Below, piece after piece: positions 16,969 to 25,312 of a stretch of 44,796 nucleotides of DNA (within the stretch, counting starts at the first letter, position 1; each line of letters opens with the position of its first letter). A program made the translations under genes and the position numbers. The DNA comes from Nitrospirota bacterium (lineage in GTDB: Bacteria; Nitrospirota; Thermodesulfovibrionia; Thermodesulfovibrionales; JdFR-85): the NCBI GenBank assembly GCA_015492515.1, contig WGEZ01000074.1:1-44796 (forward strand), written 5' to 3'. The notes under the pieces were generated by a model. The model had not been told where the DNA came from and ran no database searches. It worked only from the letters and a program-made list of their open reading frames with translations.

Positions 16969-17712
16969 TCACTTCTTCAGCTTCCTCGGTGTGATCCCGT
17001 AGGTCTTCTTGAAGAGGGTGGAGAAGTACTTGGGGCTGTAACCGAGCCTCACCGATACATCGGATATGCTCTGCTCACCCTCCTTGATCAACTGGAGGGC
17101 GTGGGCCATCCTCAACCGCCTGATGTAGCCGTTGCAGGTGTGCCCCGTCAGGGTCTTGAAGTACTTGCAGAGGTAGACCCTGTTCAGGCCCGATACGGAG
17201 CAGATGTCGGATATGGTGATGGGGAGCATATAGTTGTTGTCGATGTAGGTCTTGGCCTTCAACAGCTTCGGGAGCACCTGAGGGGGGATCTTGAGGGTCT
17301 CGAAGATCTCCGTATCCATGCCGATCCTCGAGTACCGCTTCTCGTGTATCGCCTTGATCTTCTCCACCAGTTCGGTGAAGCTGAAGGGCTTCTTTATGTA
17401 ATCCCTCGCCCCGAGCCTGAACGCCCTCAGGCACATGTCCTCCGTACCGTAGGCGGTGATGATGATCACCGGTACGGAAGGAGCCCTCTCCTTGATGTGT
17501 TTCAGCACCTCGAGGCCGCTCATGTCCGGCAGTATGATGTCGAGGACGACCACCTCCGTATCCTGGGAGATGTGCTCCAGCGCCTCGGCGCCGCTGGTGA
17601 CATGGATCACCTCGGGCGCGCCCTTGCCGAGTTTGAGGCAGAGAAGCTCCTTGAGGCACTCCCCCTGCTCCTTCTCGTCTTCAACTATCAGGATCTTCTT
17701 CCTTTTTTTCAC
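16969..17712 (-). CDS. Response regulator with AraC-type DNA-binding domain
   Basis: 247-aa transcription factor. The receiver (residues 6-120) has phospho-acceptor Asp58, acidic residues Glu11/Asp12, Thr86 and Lys108. A linker leads to an AraC/HTH_18 domain at about 150-247 with two helix-turn-helix units (ITISDICSVSGLNRVYLCKYF and the SISDVSVRLGYSPKYFSTLF segment). The second is the most conserved AraC signature. The start is GTG at 17712. No histidine kinase is adjacent, so it is an orphan regulator; the soluble kinase at 40115 already has its own partner. It is divergent from uvrA and upstream of the YkgJ and ketoacyl-synthase genes, which it might control. Confidence 0.9.
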   Translation of the reverse strand: MKKRKKILIVEDEKEQGECLKELLCLKLGKGAPEVIHVTSGAEALEHISQDTEVVVLDIILPDMSGLEVLKHIKERAPSVPVIIITAYGTEDMCLRAFRLGARDYIKKPFSFTELVEKIKAIHEKRYSRIGMDTEIFETLKIPPQVLPKLLKAKTYIDNNYMLPITISDICSVSGLNRVYLCKYFKTLTGHTCNGYIRRLRMAHALQLIKEGEQSISDVSVRLGYSPKYFSTLFKKTYGITPRKLKK

Positions 17713-17859
17713 CCTTTGGCCCTGAAAAGCTTTCTGGTGTCTTATCAGTTTATCATTACGGGGGGGAAAAATCTACCAACAAACGTTAACAATCCGGTAC
17801 GATATCGTTTAATTTTGTAGGCACTTCAAGTACAAGATGGACCCCGAGGACCCACGTTA
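17713..17859. other. Intergenic region between divergent regulator and uvrA
   Basis: AT-rich compared with its surroundings. It contains the 10-bp palindrome ACGATATCGT at 17799-17808, flanked by AAACG (17781-17785) and CGTTT (17806-17810) as an inverted pair. A regulator site is possible. I see no LexA-type box. An ATG at 17837 is in frame with uvrA but lies upstream of the uvrA promoter, so it is not the start. Confidence 0.3.
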
Positions 17860-17888
17860 TTGCAACGACCGCTCCCTTTCGGTTATAT
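17860..17888 (+). promoter_or_regulatory. Promoter of uvrA
   Basis: TTGCAA (17860-17865), 17-bp spacer, TTATAT (17883-17888), or TATATT one base later. It predicts transcription from about 17895. This rules out the in-frame ATG at 17837 and favours the ATG at 17921 as the uvrA start. Confidence 0.6.
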
Positions 17889-17920
17889 TAATTGATTACA
17901 TGGCCTTCGTCTTCACGGGC

Positions 17921-20449
17921 ATGCAGGAATTCATTGTAATAAAGGGTGCCAGAGAACACAACCTGAAGAACCTGAACCTCAAGATCCCGCGGGAGCGGAT
18001 AATCGTCGTCACCGGCCCCTCGGGCTCCGGCAAATCATCGCTCGCCATAGACACCATATATGCGGAAGGGCAGCGCCGCTACGTCCAGAGCCTCTCCTCC
18101 TATGCACGGCAGTTCATCGGAGAGCTGCAGAAGCCCGATGTGGACTACATCGAGGGGCTGTCCCCCTCTGTAGCGATCGAGCAGAAGACGGTCTCCAGGT
18201 CACCGAGGTCCACCCTGGGGACGATAACCGAGGTCTACGACTATATGAGGGTGCTCTACACCAGGGTGGGCAGGGCCTTCTGTTACCGCTGCGGCAGGCC
18301 GATCACCACACAGGAGACGGAGAATATACTGCAGTCCGTTCTCCAGATGCCCGCGGGCACCAGGCTCCAGATCCTCTCACCGGTGGTCCAGGAGCGGAAG
18401 GGCGAGTACAGGAAGGAGCTCCAGCAGATGAGGCGGGAGGGGTTCGTGCGCGCCAGGATCGACGGCAGGATGGTGGACCTCACCAAGGACATCACGCTGA
18501 AGAAACAGAAGCGGCATACCATAGAGATCGTGATCGACAGGTTGATAGCGAAACCCGGCATGGAGAGACAGCTGAGGGCCGCGATAGAGAACGCCCTCAT
18601 CCACTCCGACACGGTGGTGATCAACCTCGTGGACCAGGGCAGGGACATCCTCTTCAGCAAGACCCTCTCCTGCACGAGCTGCAGGATAAGCTACCCGGAG
18701 ATCACCCCCATGTTCTTCTCCTTCAACAGCAGGATCGGTGCCTGCCCCTCCTGTCAGGGACTGGGCTACATCAACCTCACGGAAGAGACGACCGAGTTCG
18801 ACGAGCTGGTGCCCTGCAGGCGGTGCGGGGGACTGAGGCTGAGGGCCGAGGCCCTGGGCATCAGGCTCCAGGGCCTCAACATCGGCGAGTTCTCGAGGCT
18901 CTCCGTACGGAGGTCCCTCGAGTTCATAGACTCCCTCACCTTCACCGAGAGGGAAGAGCTGATCTCCAGACGGATCATCAAGGAGGTGAGGGACAGGCTC
19001 CGGTTCCTCCAGAGGGTGGGGCTCGACTACCTCTCCCTGGACAGGCCTGCTGCAACGCTCTCCGGCGGTGAGGCGCAGAGGGTGAGGCTGGCGACCCAGC
19101 TCGGTTCCTCCCTCACGGGCGTGCTCTATGTGCTGGACGAGCCGAGCATCGGGCTCCATCCGAGAGACTGCAGGCGACTCCTCGAGACCCTCTCGGAGAT
19201 CAGGGACTCTGCAAACACGGTGATAGTGGTGGAACACGACGAGGAGACCATCAGGTGGGCCGATCACGTGATCGATCTCGGTCCAGGAGGCGGCACCTCC
19301 GGCGGATGGGTTGTGGCAGAGGGTAGACCCGAGGAGGTGGAGAAGGTCGAATCATCACCGACGGGACGGTTCCTCTCGGGAAGGAGGAGTATCCCCCTGC
19401 CGGCCTTCAGGCGGAGACCGAAGGGATGGATCGAGATAACCGGTGCATCGGAGCATAACCTGAAGGATCTGGACGTGATGATCCCCCTCGGCCTATTCGT
19501 CTGCATCACGGGGGTGTCGGGCTCCGGAAAGAGCACCCTTGTGCTGGACATACTCTACAGGGCGCTCCTCAGGGCGATCCACGGCAAGAGGGTGAGGCCT
19601 GGAAGGTTCAGGACGATAAAGGGTACGGAGCAGCTGTCACGGGTCATCTCCATAGAGCAGAGGCCCCTCGGACGGACGCCGAGGTCGAACCCGGCAACCT
19701 ACACGGGCATATTCACCCATGTGAGAAACCTCTTCTCCAGGGTCCCGGACGCCAGGGTGAGGGGGTACACGGCCTCAAGGTTCAGCTTCAACGTCCCCGG
19801 CGGCAGGTGTGAGAGCTGCAAGGGAGCGGGCTTCAAGAAGGTGGAGATGCATTTCCTCCCCGACGTCTACGTCCCCTGCGACGAGTGCAAGGGGATGAGA
19901 TACAACAGAGAGACCCTCGAGATCAGGTTCAAGGGGAAGAACATCTCGGAGGTCCTGGAGATGACCATAACAGAGGCCCGTCAGTTCTTCTCCCACATCC
20001 CCGCCCTGAAAGAGAGGCTACAGGTGCTCTCCGACGTGGGGCTCGGCTACATCAAGCTCGGACAGTCCGCAACCACCCTCTCCGGCGGTGAGGCGCAGAG
20101 GGTGAGGCTTGCCAGGGAGCTCGGCAAGAGGGCCAGAGGCTCAAGCCTTTACATCCTCGACGAGCCGACAACAGGCCTGCATTTCGTGGACATCGAGCGC
20201 CTCCTCGGGGTGATACAGGGGCTGGTTGAACGTGAAAACACCGTGGTGGTGATCGAGCACAACCTCGACATCGTGAAGTGCGCCGACTATGTGATAGACC
20301 TCGGACCCGAGGGCGGAGAGGAGGGCGGCTACATCGTGGCGGCTGGTACGCCTGAAGAGGTATCGCTCAACGAGGGGTCTTACACAGGCAGGTTCCTGAG
20401 GAACAAACTACAGGAGCACCGGGCGAGAGGGACCCGGGTGACGGCGTGA
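17921..20449 (+). CDS. uvrA: Excinuclease ABC subunit A, short form apparently lacking the insertion domain
   Basis: Damage-recognition ATPase of nucleotide excision repair. Two ABC modules are complete: Walker A GPSGSGKS (about 32-39) and GVSGSGKS in the second half, with the signature LSGGEAQR in both. The UvrB-binding region after the first module is present, as are zinc modules: CTSC (251-254) with CPSC (275-278), and the C-terminal CESC/CDEC pair. The protein is about 842 aa rather than the usual 930-950. The deficit lies between Cys278 and the next CRRC pair at 299-302, where only 20 residues remain in place of roughly 110. That is where the mobile insertion domain that grips DNA normally sits. 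The start at 17921 gives the family opening (FIVIKGAREHNLKNL); ATG 17900 is an alternative. apbE follows after 12 bp. Confidence 0.93.
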   Translation: MQEFIVIKGAREHNLKNLNLKIPRERIIVVTGPSGSGKSSLAIDTIYAEGQRRYVQSLSSYARQFIGELQKPDVDYIEGLSPSVAIEQKTVSRSPRSTLGTITEVYDYMRVLYTRVGRAFCYRCGRPITTQETENILQSVLQMPAGTRLQILSPVVQERKGEYRKELQQMRREGFVRARIDGRMVDLTKDITLKKQKRHTIEIVIDRLIAKPGMERQLRAAIENALIHSDTVVINLVDQGRDILFSKTLSCTSCRISYPEITPMFFSFNSRIGACPSCQGLGYINLTEETTEFDELVPCRRCGGLRLRAEALGIRLQGLNIGEFSRLSVRRSLEFIDSLTFTEREELISRRIIKEVRDRLRFLQRVGLDYLSLDRPAATLSGGEAQRVRLATQLGSSLTGVLYVLDEPSIGLHPRDCRRLLETLSEIRDSANTVIVVEHDEETIRWADHVIDLGPGGGTSGGWVVAEGRPEEVEKVESSPTGRFLSGRRSIPLPAFRRRPKGWIEITGASEHNLKDLDVMIPLGLFVCITGVSGSGKSTLVLDILYRALLRAIHGKRVRPGRFRTIKGTEQLSRVISIEQRPLGRTPRSNPATYTGIFTHVRNLFSRVPDARVRGYTASRFSFNVPGGRCESCKGAGFKKVEMHFLPDVYVPCDECKGMRYNRETLEIRFKGKNISEVLEMTITEARQFFSHIPALKERLQVLSDVGLGYIKLGQSATTLSGGEAQRVRLARELGKRARGSSLYILDEPTTGLHFVDIERLLGVIQGLVERENTVVVIEHNLDIVKCADYVIDLGPEGGEEGGYIVAAGTPEEVSLNEGSYTGRFLRNKLQEHRARGTRVTA

Positions 20450-20461
20450 GGCGATAGCACG

Positions 20462-21517
20462 ATGCAGTCCAGATCCCGGAATCCCCGTCCCGACCCAGGC
20501 AGCCTCCCGATGCGTCTGACGTCCGCCCTGCTGGGGCTCCTCGTCATCCTCGTCTCATCCTGTGAGCTGAGGAAGGAGAGGATGTTCAGGAGATCGGAGT
20601 TCCTGATGGACACCATCGTCACCATAACGGTGGTCTCCGGTTCAAAGGGGAAGGCCGATGAGGCCATTGGCAAGGCCTTCGGTGAGCTTGAGAGGCTCGA
20701 GGGTCTTCTGGACTTCTTCTCTCCGGCAAGCGAGATATCGGAGATCAACCGGGAGGCATCGGCTGCACCTGTGAGGGTCTCTCAAGAGACCTTCGATCTC
20801 CTGGAACGGGCCCTCGAGGTATCGGAGAAGACGGACGGGGCCTTCGACATCACCGTCGGCGCCGTCGTAAGCCTCTATGACTTCCAGGGGAAGAAGAGCC
20901 CGCCGGCCGGGCTCATCAGGGAGAGGCTCCCCCTCGTCGATTACCGAAACGTCATCCTCGACAGGGAGACCATGACGGTGAAGCTCGCCAGAGAGGGGAT
21001 GCTCATCGACCCCGGAGGCATAACGAAGGGCTATGCTGCGGACAGGGCGGTGGAGGTCCTGAGGTCCGAGGGGATCAGGGCGGCCCTGGTGGCGGTTGCA
21101 GGCGACATCAGGGGCTATGGGTCGAAACCCGACGGGAGCCCCTGGAGGATCGGCATCCGTGACCCGAGGGGCAAGGGCAGGGAGGACGTGATCGCCACCG
21201 TCGAGCTGAAGGACATGGCGATATCCACATCGGGTGATTACGAACGGTTCTTCATACAGGACGGAAAGAGGATCCATCACCTCATCGATCCGAGGACCGG
21301 CTATCCGGCCAGGGGTGTGATCAGCGCGACCGTCCTTGCTCCCCTCGCCGTGTATACCGACTCCCTCGCCACGGCCCTCTTCATATCAGGCGTTGAGAGA
21401 GGGCTTGAGATCGCCGAGACCCTCGGCTTCGATGCGTTGATCATCGATGACGAGGGCGGATATCATATGACCGAGTCCTTGAGAGGCAGGGTTGAGTTTA
21501 CCAAGGGAGCTGTTTGA
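20462..21517 (+). CDS. apbE: FAD:protein FMN transferase, lipoprotein
   Basis: Attaches FMN covalently to Ser/Thr in periplasmic flavoproteins such as RnfG or NqrC subunits. The ApbE signature segments are present: DTIVTITV near the start, DPGGITKGYAAD, VAVAGDIRGYG, STSGDYERFF, HHLIDPRTGYPA and TDSLATALF with the Mg-binding Asp/Thr. A lipobox (VSSC) follows a hydrophobic stretch, so the mature enzyme is lipid-anchored. Two starts are possible: ATG 20462 (351 aa) and ATG 20510, which gives a cleaner lipoprotein signal peptide. The two downstream genes (NusG-domain-II and Gx-type membrane protein) commonly accompany ApbE. No rnf or nqr genes are in view, so the flavin acceptor is unknown. Confidence 0.93.
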   Translation: MQSRSRNPRPDPGSLPMRLTSALLGLLVILVSSCELRKERMFRRSEFLMDTIVTITVVSGSKGKADEAIGKAFGELERLEGLLDFFSPASEISEINREASAAPVRVSQETFDLLERALEVSEKTDGAFDITVGAVVSLYDFQGKKSPPAGLIRERLPLVDYRNVILDRETMTVKLAREGMLIDPGGITKGYAADRAVEVLRSEGIRAALVAVAGDIRGYGSKPDGSPWRIGIRDPRGKGREDVIATVELKDMAISTSGDYERFFIQDGKRIHHLIDPRTGYPARGVISATVLAPLAVYTDSLATALFISGVERGLEIAETLGFDALIIDDEGGYHMTESLRGRVEFTKGAV

Positions 21518-21878
21518 AGAGACGACCCTCTACGACCGGATCCTGTTCGTCGCCCTCCTGCTGCTGTCGGTCTCGTCCTTCTTCCTCGTGGGGGAGATCA
21601 TCCCCTCGGGCGGCACGGTGACCATAGAGGTCGACGGCAGGACCGCCTACAGGCTCTCCCTCCATGACGACAGGGTGGTGGAGGTGAGAGGACCTATCGG
21701 CGTAACAAGGGTGGAGATCAGCAACAGCAGGGTGAGGGTCACGGAGTCACCGGGGCCGAGGAAGCTCTGCATCCGCCAGGGATGGACCGAGAGGGGGGTC
21801 ATCATATGCCTTCCGAACAGGGTGGTGATCAGGGTGGGTGGAGAGGGTTGGGGAGGGCTCGATGCAATCTCAGGATAG
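21492..21878 (+). CDS. NusG domain II-containing membrane-anchored protein
   Basis: 128-aa protein with one N-terminal membrane helix (about 16-36, DRILFVALLLLSVSSFFLVG) and a small extracytoplasmic beta domain of the NusG_II family (GGTVTIEVDGR to IRQGWTERGVIICLPN, with the typical Cys-x-x-x-GW segment). The function is unknown, but genes of this family recur beside ApbE and Gx-type proteins in redox/flavin loci. It overlaps the apbE end by 26 bp. The start is TTG at 21492, supported by GAGAGGCAGG just upstream. Confidence 0.8.
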   Translation: MSLPRELFEETTLYDRILFVALLLLSVSSFFLVGEIIPSGGTVTIEVDGRTAYRLSLHDDRVVEVRGPIGVTRVEISNSRVRVTESPGPRKLCIRQGWTERGVIICLPNRVVIRVGGEGWGGLDAISG

Positions 21879-22407
21879 GCTGAGGGTGGCCCTCCTCGCC
21901 GCCTACGCCATAGGGCTTCACGGCCTCGAGAGGTTGATACCGACCCCGATCCCCTGGCTCAGGTTCGGTTTTGCCAACATAATAACCCTCACGGTCCTCG
22001 TCCTCTACGGCTTCAGGGTCTCCATGACCATAACACTCATACGCGTGCTGATGGGGTCGCTCTTCTCAGGTACGTTCCTCGGTCCCGGCTTCGTGCTGAG
22101 CCTTGGCGGCGGCATAGCGAGCACCTCGATCATGGCCGCCGTGCATTCCGCATCCAGGGCCTTCAGCCCTGTGGGGCTGAGCCTCCTGGGCGCCCTCTTC
22201 CACAACATCGCCCAGCTCGGCCTCGCCTATCTCCTCTTCGTCAGGAGGATCGAGGCCATACTGCTCATAACACCCCTGATACTCCTTATTGGTATAATAA
22301 CTGGAGGGATCAACGGCACCGCCTGCAGCCTCCTGCTGAAGCGGTTGAGGGGTTCGGCGGTGCCGGGGATCGACGGAGGAGAGGCGGAAGGAGGCCGACG
22401 CCGATAG
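21862..22407 (+). CDS. Gx transporter / heptaprenyl diphosphate synthase component I family membrane protein
   Basis: 181-aa integral membrane protein with about five hydrophobic helices. The family hallmarks are GLHGLERLIPTPIPWLRFGFANI and the glycine-rich LGGGIAS and GIITGGINGT segments. Although named after heptaprenyl diphosphate synthase component I, members with this topology resemble small-molecule (vitamin-type) transporters, and the substrate is not known. GGGAGGG at 21851-21857 supports the ATG at 21862; the frame is open to 21838. It overlaps the NusG-II gene by 17 bp, showing tight coupling with the apbE locus. Confidence 0.82.
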   Translation: MQSQDRLRVALLAAYAIGLHGLERLIPTPIPWLRFGFANIITLTVLVLYGFRVSMTITLIRVLMGSLFSGTFLGPGFVLSLGGGIASTSIMAAVHSASRAFSPVGLSLLGALFHNIAQLGLAYLLFVRRIEAILLITPLILLIGIITGGINGTACSLLLKRLRGSAVPGIDGGEAEGGRRR

Positions 22408-22413
22408 CGGTGG

Positions 22414-22647
22414 ATGGACATGCCCTCACCGGAGATGAAGAGGGAGAAGGGGAAGAGGCTCAGGTGCCCGGTCTGCAAGGCCCCGGTCATCTACGAGGGG
22501 AACCCCTGGAGGCCCTTCTGCTCGGAGAGGTGCAAGCTCCGGGACCTCGGTGCCTGGGCCGAGGAAGAGTACAGGATACCGGGAGGGCCTGTCGCCGGCG
22601 AGGAGGAAGGGGGTGAGGGTGATGGATGTATTCAGGAGGATAGCTGA
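22414..22647 (+). CDS. yacG: YacG-type zinc-binding DNA gyrase inhibitor
   Basis: 77-aa protein with the YacG zinc motif CPVC (residues 18-21) and FCSERCK (35-41), followed by the family-typical [12 protein letters not shown]. In E. coli the protein binds GyrB and inhibits supercoiling. The tail after residue 60 is acidic and glycine-rich, as usual. ATGs at 22414 and 22420 are both possible. It overlaps the next gene by 26 bp. Confidence 0.88.
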   Translation: MDMPSPEMKREKGKRLRCPVCKAPVIYEGNPWRPFCSERCKLRDLGAWAEEEYRIPGGPVAGEEEGGEGDGCIQEDS

Positions 22648-22987
22648 GGAGAGGATCAGGGAGGCCATGGAGCGGGGAGAGTTCGATCACCTCCCCAACA
22701 GGGGCAGGCCCCTCAATATGGACGACGACCACGGGGTGCCTGAAGACCTGAGGATCGCCTACAGGGTGCTGAAGAACGCGGGATGCCTCCCACCAGAGCT
22801 GGAGCTCAGGAGAGAGATCCTATCCCTCAGGGAACTGATCGACTCCATAGACGACGATAAGGAGCGGCTCAGGAGGATCAGGCAGCTCAACTTCAACCTC
22901 CTGAAGCTGAATACGATGAGGAAGAGGCCCTTCTACCTGGAGGACCTCCCCGAGTACGAGGGGAAGCTCCTTGACCGCCTTCTCTAA
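22622..22987 (+). CDS. DUF1992 (DnaJ homologue subfamily C member 28-like) protein
   Basis: 121-aa soluble protein of the DUF1992 family, recognised by [21 protein letters not shown] and GRPLNM near the start, then [20 protein letters not shown], and a helical C-terminus with [15 protein letters not shown]. Function is unknown; there is no J-domain. The ATG at 22622 follows a purine-rich AGGAGGAAGGGGG stretch; GTG at 22613 is an alternative. It ends the uvrA-side run and its stop overlaps by 4 bp the stop of the convergent coiled-coil gene. Confidence 0.85.
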   Translation: MDVFRRIAEERIREAMERGEFDHLPNRGRPLNMDDDHGVPEDLRIAYRVLKNAGCLPPELELRREILSLRELIDSIDDDKERLRRIRQLNFNLLKLNTMRKRPFYLEDLPEYEGKLLDRLL

Positions 22988-23910
22988 CCCCCGGCGTTCA
23001 CCTGCTTGTACAGCACCATATACTCCTTCTCGAGGCTCTCCAGCTCCCTCCTCAGCCCCTGGAGCTCCCGGTCCTTCTCCCGGAGCGCCTCCTCGAGCTC
23101 CCTCACCCTCTCCTGGAGCCCGGCGGCGTCGGGAGGCACCGTGCCGACACCGACAAGGAGGTCCCGCTCCATCTCGCCCATCCCCTCCTCGTACTCACCC
23201 AGCCTGGCCAGGAGCCGTGCGTTCTCCTTCTCGAGGGTCTCTACACAGAGGGCCATCTCCCTGTTGACGTTCTCCATCTCCTCGAGACACCTCTGCAGCT
23301 CCTCCACGTCTCCGGGGTCCTTCAGCCCCTTCAACCGGTCCCTCAGCTCCCTGTTCCTCTCCCTCAGTCGATCGAACCTCTTCCGGACCTGCTCGAGCAT
23401 CTCCTGGGCGCCGAGCAGCTCTGCCATCTTCCTCCTCTGCCTCTTGAATGCCTCCTGGAACCTCCTGAGGGCCTTCCCCTTCTCCTCCGCCTCTTCCACG
23501 GCCTCCGAGACCACCCTCTCCTTCATCCCGATCACGTCCTTGACCCAGACGAGCCCCTTCCCTGCCGATTCCCTGAACCCGGCCCTGATCGATCGTGTGA
23601 GGGCCTCCGCCCCTTCACCGCCCTTCCTGAGCGCATCATAGAGGGCGGTCATGAACCCGTAGTCCAGCTCGTATATACGCCTCTGGAGCAGGGCCTCGAG
23701 GTCGTCCGGGTCCTCTGCCGAGCGGCCCTCCACCTCGCCCTTAAGGGCCAGGAGCTCGGTCTCCATCGCCCTGATCAGGTCCTCCATCTCCACGGCCCGA
23801 GGACCTCCAGCGGCCCTTCGTCCCCTGTACACCATGTAGGCCACGGCGACGGCCAGCAGGACGACCGCCTCAAGGAGAAGCAGTATATACAGGGGGTCAA
23901 CCTCTATCAA
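22984..23910 (-). CDS. Membrane-anchored coiled-coil protein
   Basis: 308-aa protein with one N-terminal membrane helix (about 7-27, LYILLLLEAVVLLAVAVAYM), then a long charged helical region. The stretch about 130-308 is dominated by Glu, Arg, Leu and Lys in heptad-like order, broken near 248-258 by a short VGTVPPD linker, so two coiled coils are likely. I do not recognise a family. The TTG start at 23910 is preceded by GGAGGTGG and overlaps the VWA gene end by 14 bp; no ATG is well placed. It is probably cytoplasmic-facing. Context (VWA protein upstream) suggests a structural or scaffolding role at the envelope; this is inference. Confidence 0.7.
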   Translation of the reverse strand: MIEVDPLYILLLLEAVVLLAVAVAYMVYRGRRAAGGPRAVEMEDLIRAMETELLALKGEVEGRSAEDPDDLEALLQRRIYELDYGFMTALYDALRKGGEGAEALTRSIRAGFRESAGKGLVWVKDVIGMKERVVSEAVEEAEEKGKALRRFQEAFKRQRRKMAELLGAQEMLEQVRKRFDRLRERNRELRDRLKGLKDPGDVEELQRCLEEMENVNREMALCVETLEKENARLLARLGEYEEGMGEMERDLLVGVGTVPPDAAGLQERVRELEEALREKDRELQGLRRELESLEKEYMVLYKQVNAGG

Positions 23911-25312
23911 CCTTCCACCTCCGGTAGAGGAGGACCATCGAGACGAGGAGGGCGAAGCCGGCATTGACGGCGGCAAACCTGAGGATCACCCTCCTCCAGG
24001 AGACCCCCTCCTGCCCGTCGGCCGCGGAGACGACGACCTCCTCCCCTACACCGGCAGGCCCTCCGCGCACCGGGGCGTCGACGACCGCAAAGGTATAGCT
24101 CTTCTCCCTCTCGAAGGTCTTCCCCTTTGCCGTGAACCTGACGATGTACTCACCGGGCGGCCCTCCCCCCAGCAGGCCGGTGTAGACACCGTCACCGGCG
24201 ATCCTGTCGGCACCGAAGCCGTCGTCTCTGAGCTCCACGGCCATGCCCTCACCGGCAGGGCCGTCCACCTCTGCAGAGAAGACCACACCCTCCAGCAGGA
24301 GGGAGGTCTCCGCCAGGGCCTCTCCCTGCTGCTGGAGCCAGACCTCGACCCTCTCTTCCCTTCCCTCAGGGATCAGGTAGCGGTCGAAGGTGGTCATCAG
24401 GTTCAGACCGGTGATGATGAACGCCCTGCTGCCCCTCCCGGCGCTGTATCTTATGAACCACGTCCCCCTCGGGGGTCTCTTGATGGTGACCACCTCATGC
24501 GTCCTCGCCCGGTACCATCTTACACCCCCGGGGTGCCTGCTGTACGTGTAGGTCACGCCCTCCGGGCTCTCCAGCGATACCTCCGTCAGGGAGGTCCCCT
24601 TCGTCATCACGAGGGTGAGCTCCTCCACTGCACCGTCCACATAGAACCTCTCATCCCTCACGGGGAGCGAATCCGGGGCCATCACCTTCGAGTATATGTC
24701 GGTGAAGGGGATATGGAGGTCGTCGTCACTGTCAATGAAGTAGAAGAACCCACCCGTCTTCAAGGCGATCTCCTTCAGGAGCTCCGAGTCCGCCCCCCTG
24801 CCGAAGGCTATCGTGTATATCCTTATCCCTGCCTCGGTGAGCTCTGGAAGGACCTCGTTGAACATCCTCCTGAGGAGGGTCTTCTCGGTCCCGGGGTCAC
24901 CGAGGTCCATCCTGCCGTCGGTCATCAGGACGATTATCCTGCTCTCCTTCCTCGAACCCCTCAGGATCCTGTAGGAGGCGACTATAGCTCCGTAGATGTC
25001 GGTATGGGCACCGGTGGAGCTGATCCCCTTCAAGCTCCTCAGCAGGCGGTTCCTCTCCTTGCTGACGTCGCTCAGGCCTGCAAGCACCCTCACCTCTGAA
25101 TCAAAGGCGACGATGGCCACGCTGTTTCCACCTTCAAGGAGGGAGATGAAGATCCTCGGCGCCTGGACCTTCAGATTGCGGGGATCGGTCCTCTTCATGC
25201 TCCCCGATGTATCCACGGCGATCACGGCGTCCAGCCCGGCCTGAGCGCCTGAGCCCCTGCCTGCCGGCACAGCGATGAGCAGGACCAGACAGAGGAGACT
25301 AACCCTCCACAT
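23897..25312 (-). CDS. Secreted/membrane-anchored VWA-domain protein
   Basis: 471-aa protein. A signal peptide covers about residues 1-23. A von Willebrand A domain at about 27-215 has an intact metal site: DTSGSM (DxSxS), a Thr in HTDIYG and Asp in MTDGRMD. A beta-rich middle follows, then a segment with DDGFGADRIAGDGVYTG, typical of the repeat found in extracellular proteins with a choice-of-anchor-type domain. A C-terminal membrane helix (about 447-464) and a short basic tail anchor it. Most of the protein is therefore outside the cytoplasm, for adhesion or protein-protein contact. It overlaps the upstream small gene by 14 bp and the coiled-coil gene by 14 bp, so the three form one operon. 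Confidence 0.82.
   Translation of the reverse strand: MWRVSLLCLVLLIAVPAGRGSGAQAGLDAVIAVDTSGSMKRTDPRNLKVQAPRIFISLLEGGNSVAIVAFDSEVRVLAGLSDVSKERNRLLRSLKGISSTGAHTDIYGAIVASYRILRGSRKESRIIVLMTDGRMDLGDPGTEKTLLRRMFNEVLPELTEAGIRIYTIAFGRGADSELLKEIALKTGGFFYFIDSDDDLHIPFTDIYSKVMAPDSLPVRDERFYVDGAVEELTLVMTKGTSLTEVSLESPEGVTYTYSRHPGGVRWYRARTHEVVTIKRPPRGTWFIRYSAGRGSRAFIITGLNLMTTFDRYLIPEGREERVEVWLQQQGEALAETSLLLEGVVFSAEVDGPAGEGMAVELRDDGFGADRIAGDGVYTGLLGGGPPGEYIVRFTAKGKTFEREKSYTFAVVDAPVRGGPAGVGEEVVVSAADGQEGVSWRRVILRFAAVNAGFALLVSMVLLYRRWKVDRG

Noticed and set aside
17837-17920. Upstream ATG start for uvrA at 17837
   Set aside because: It lies before the predicted promoter at 17860-17888, and the extra residues are not typical of UvrA.
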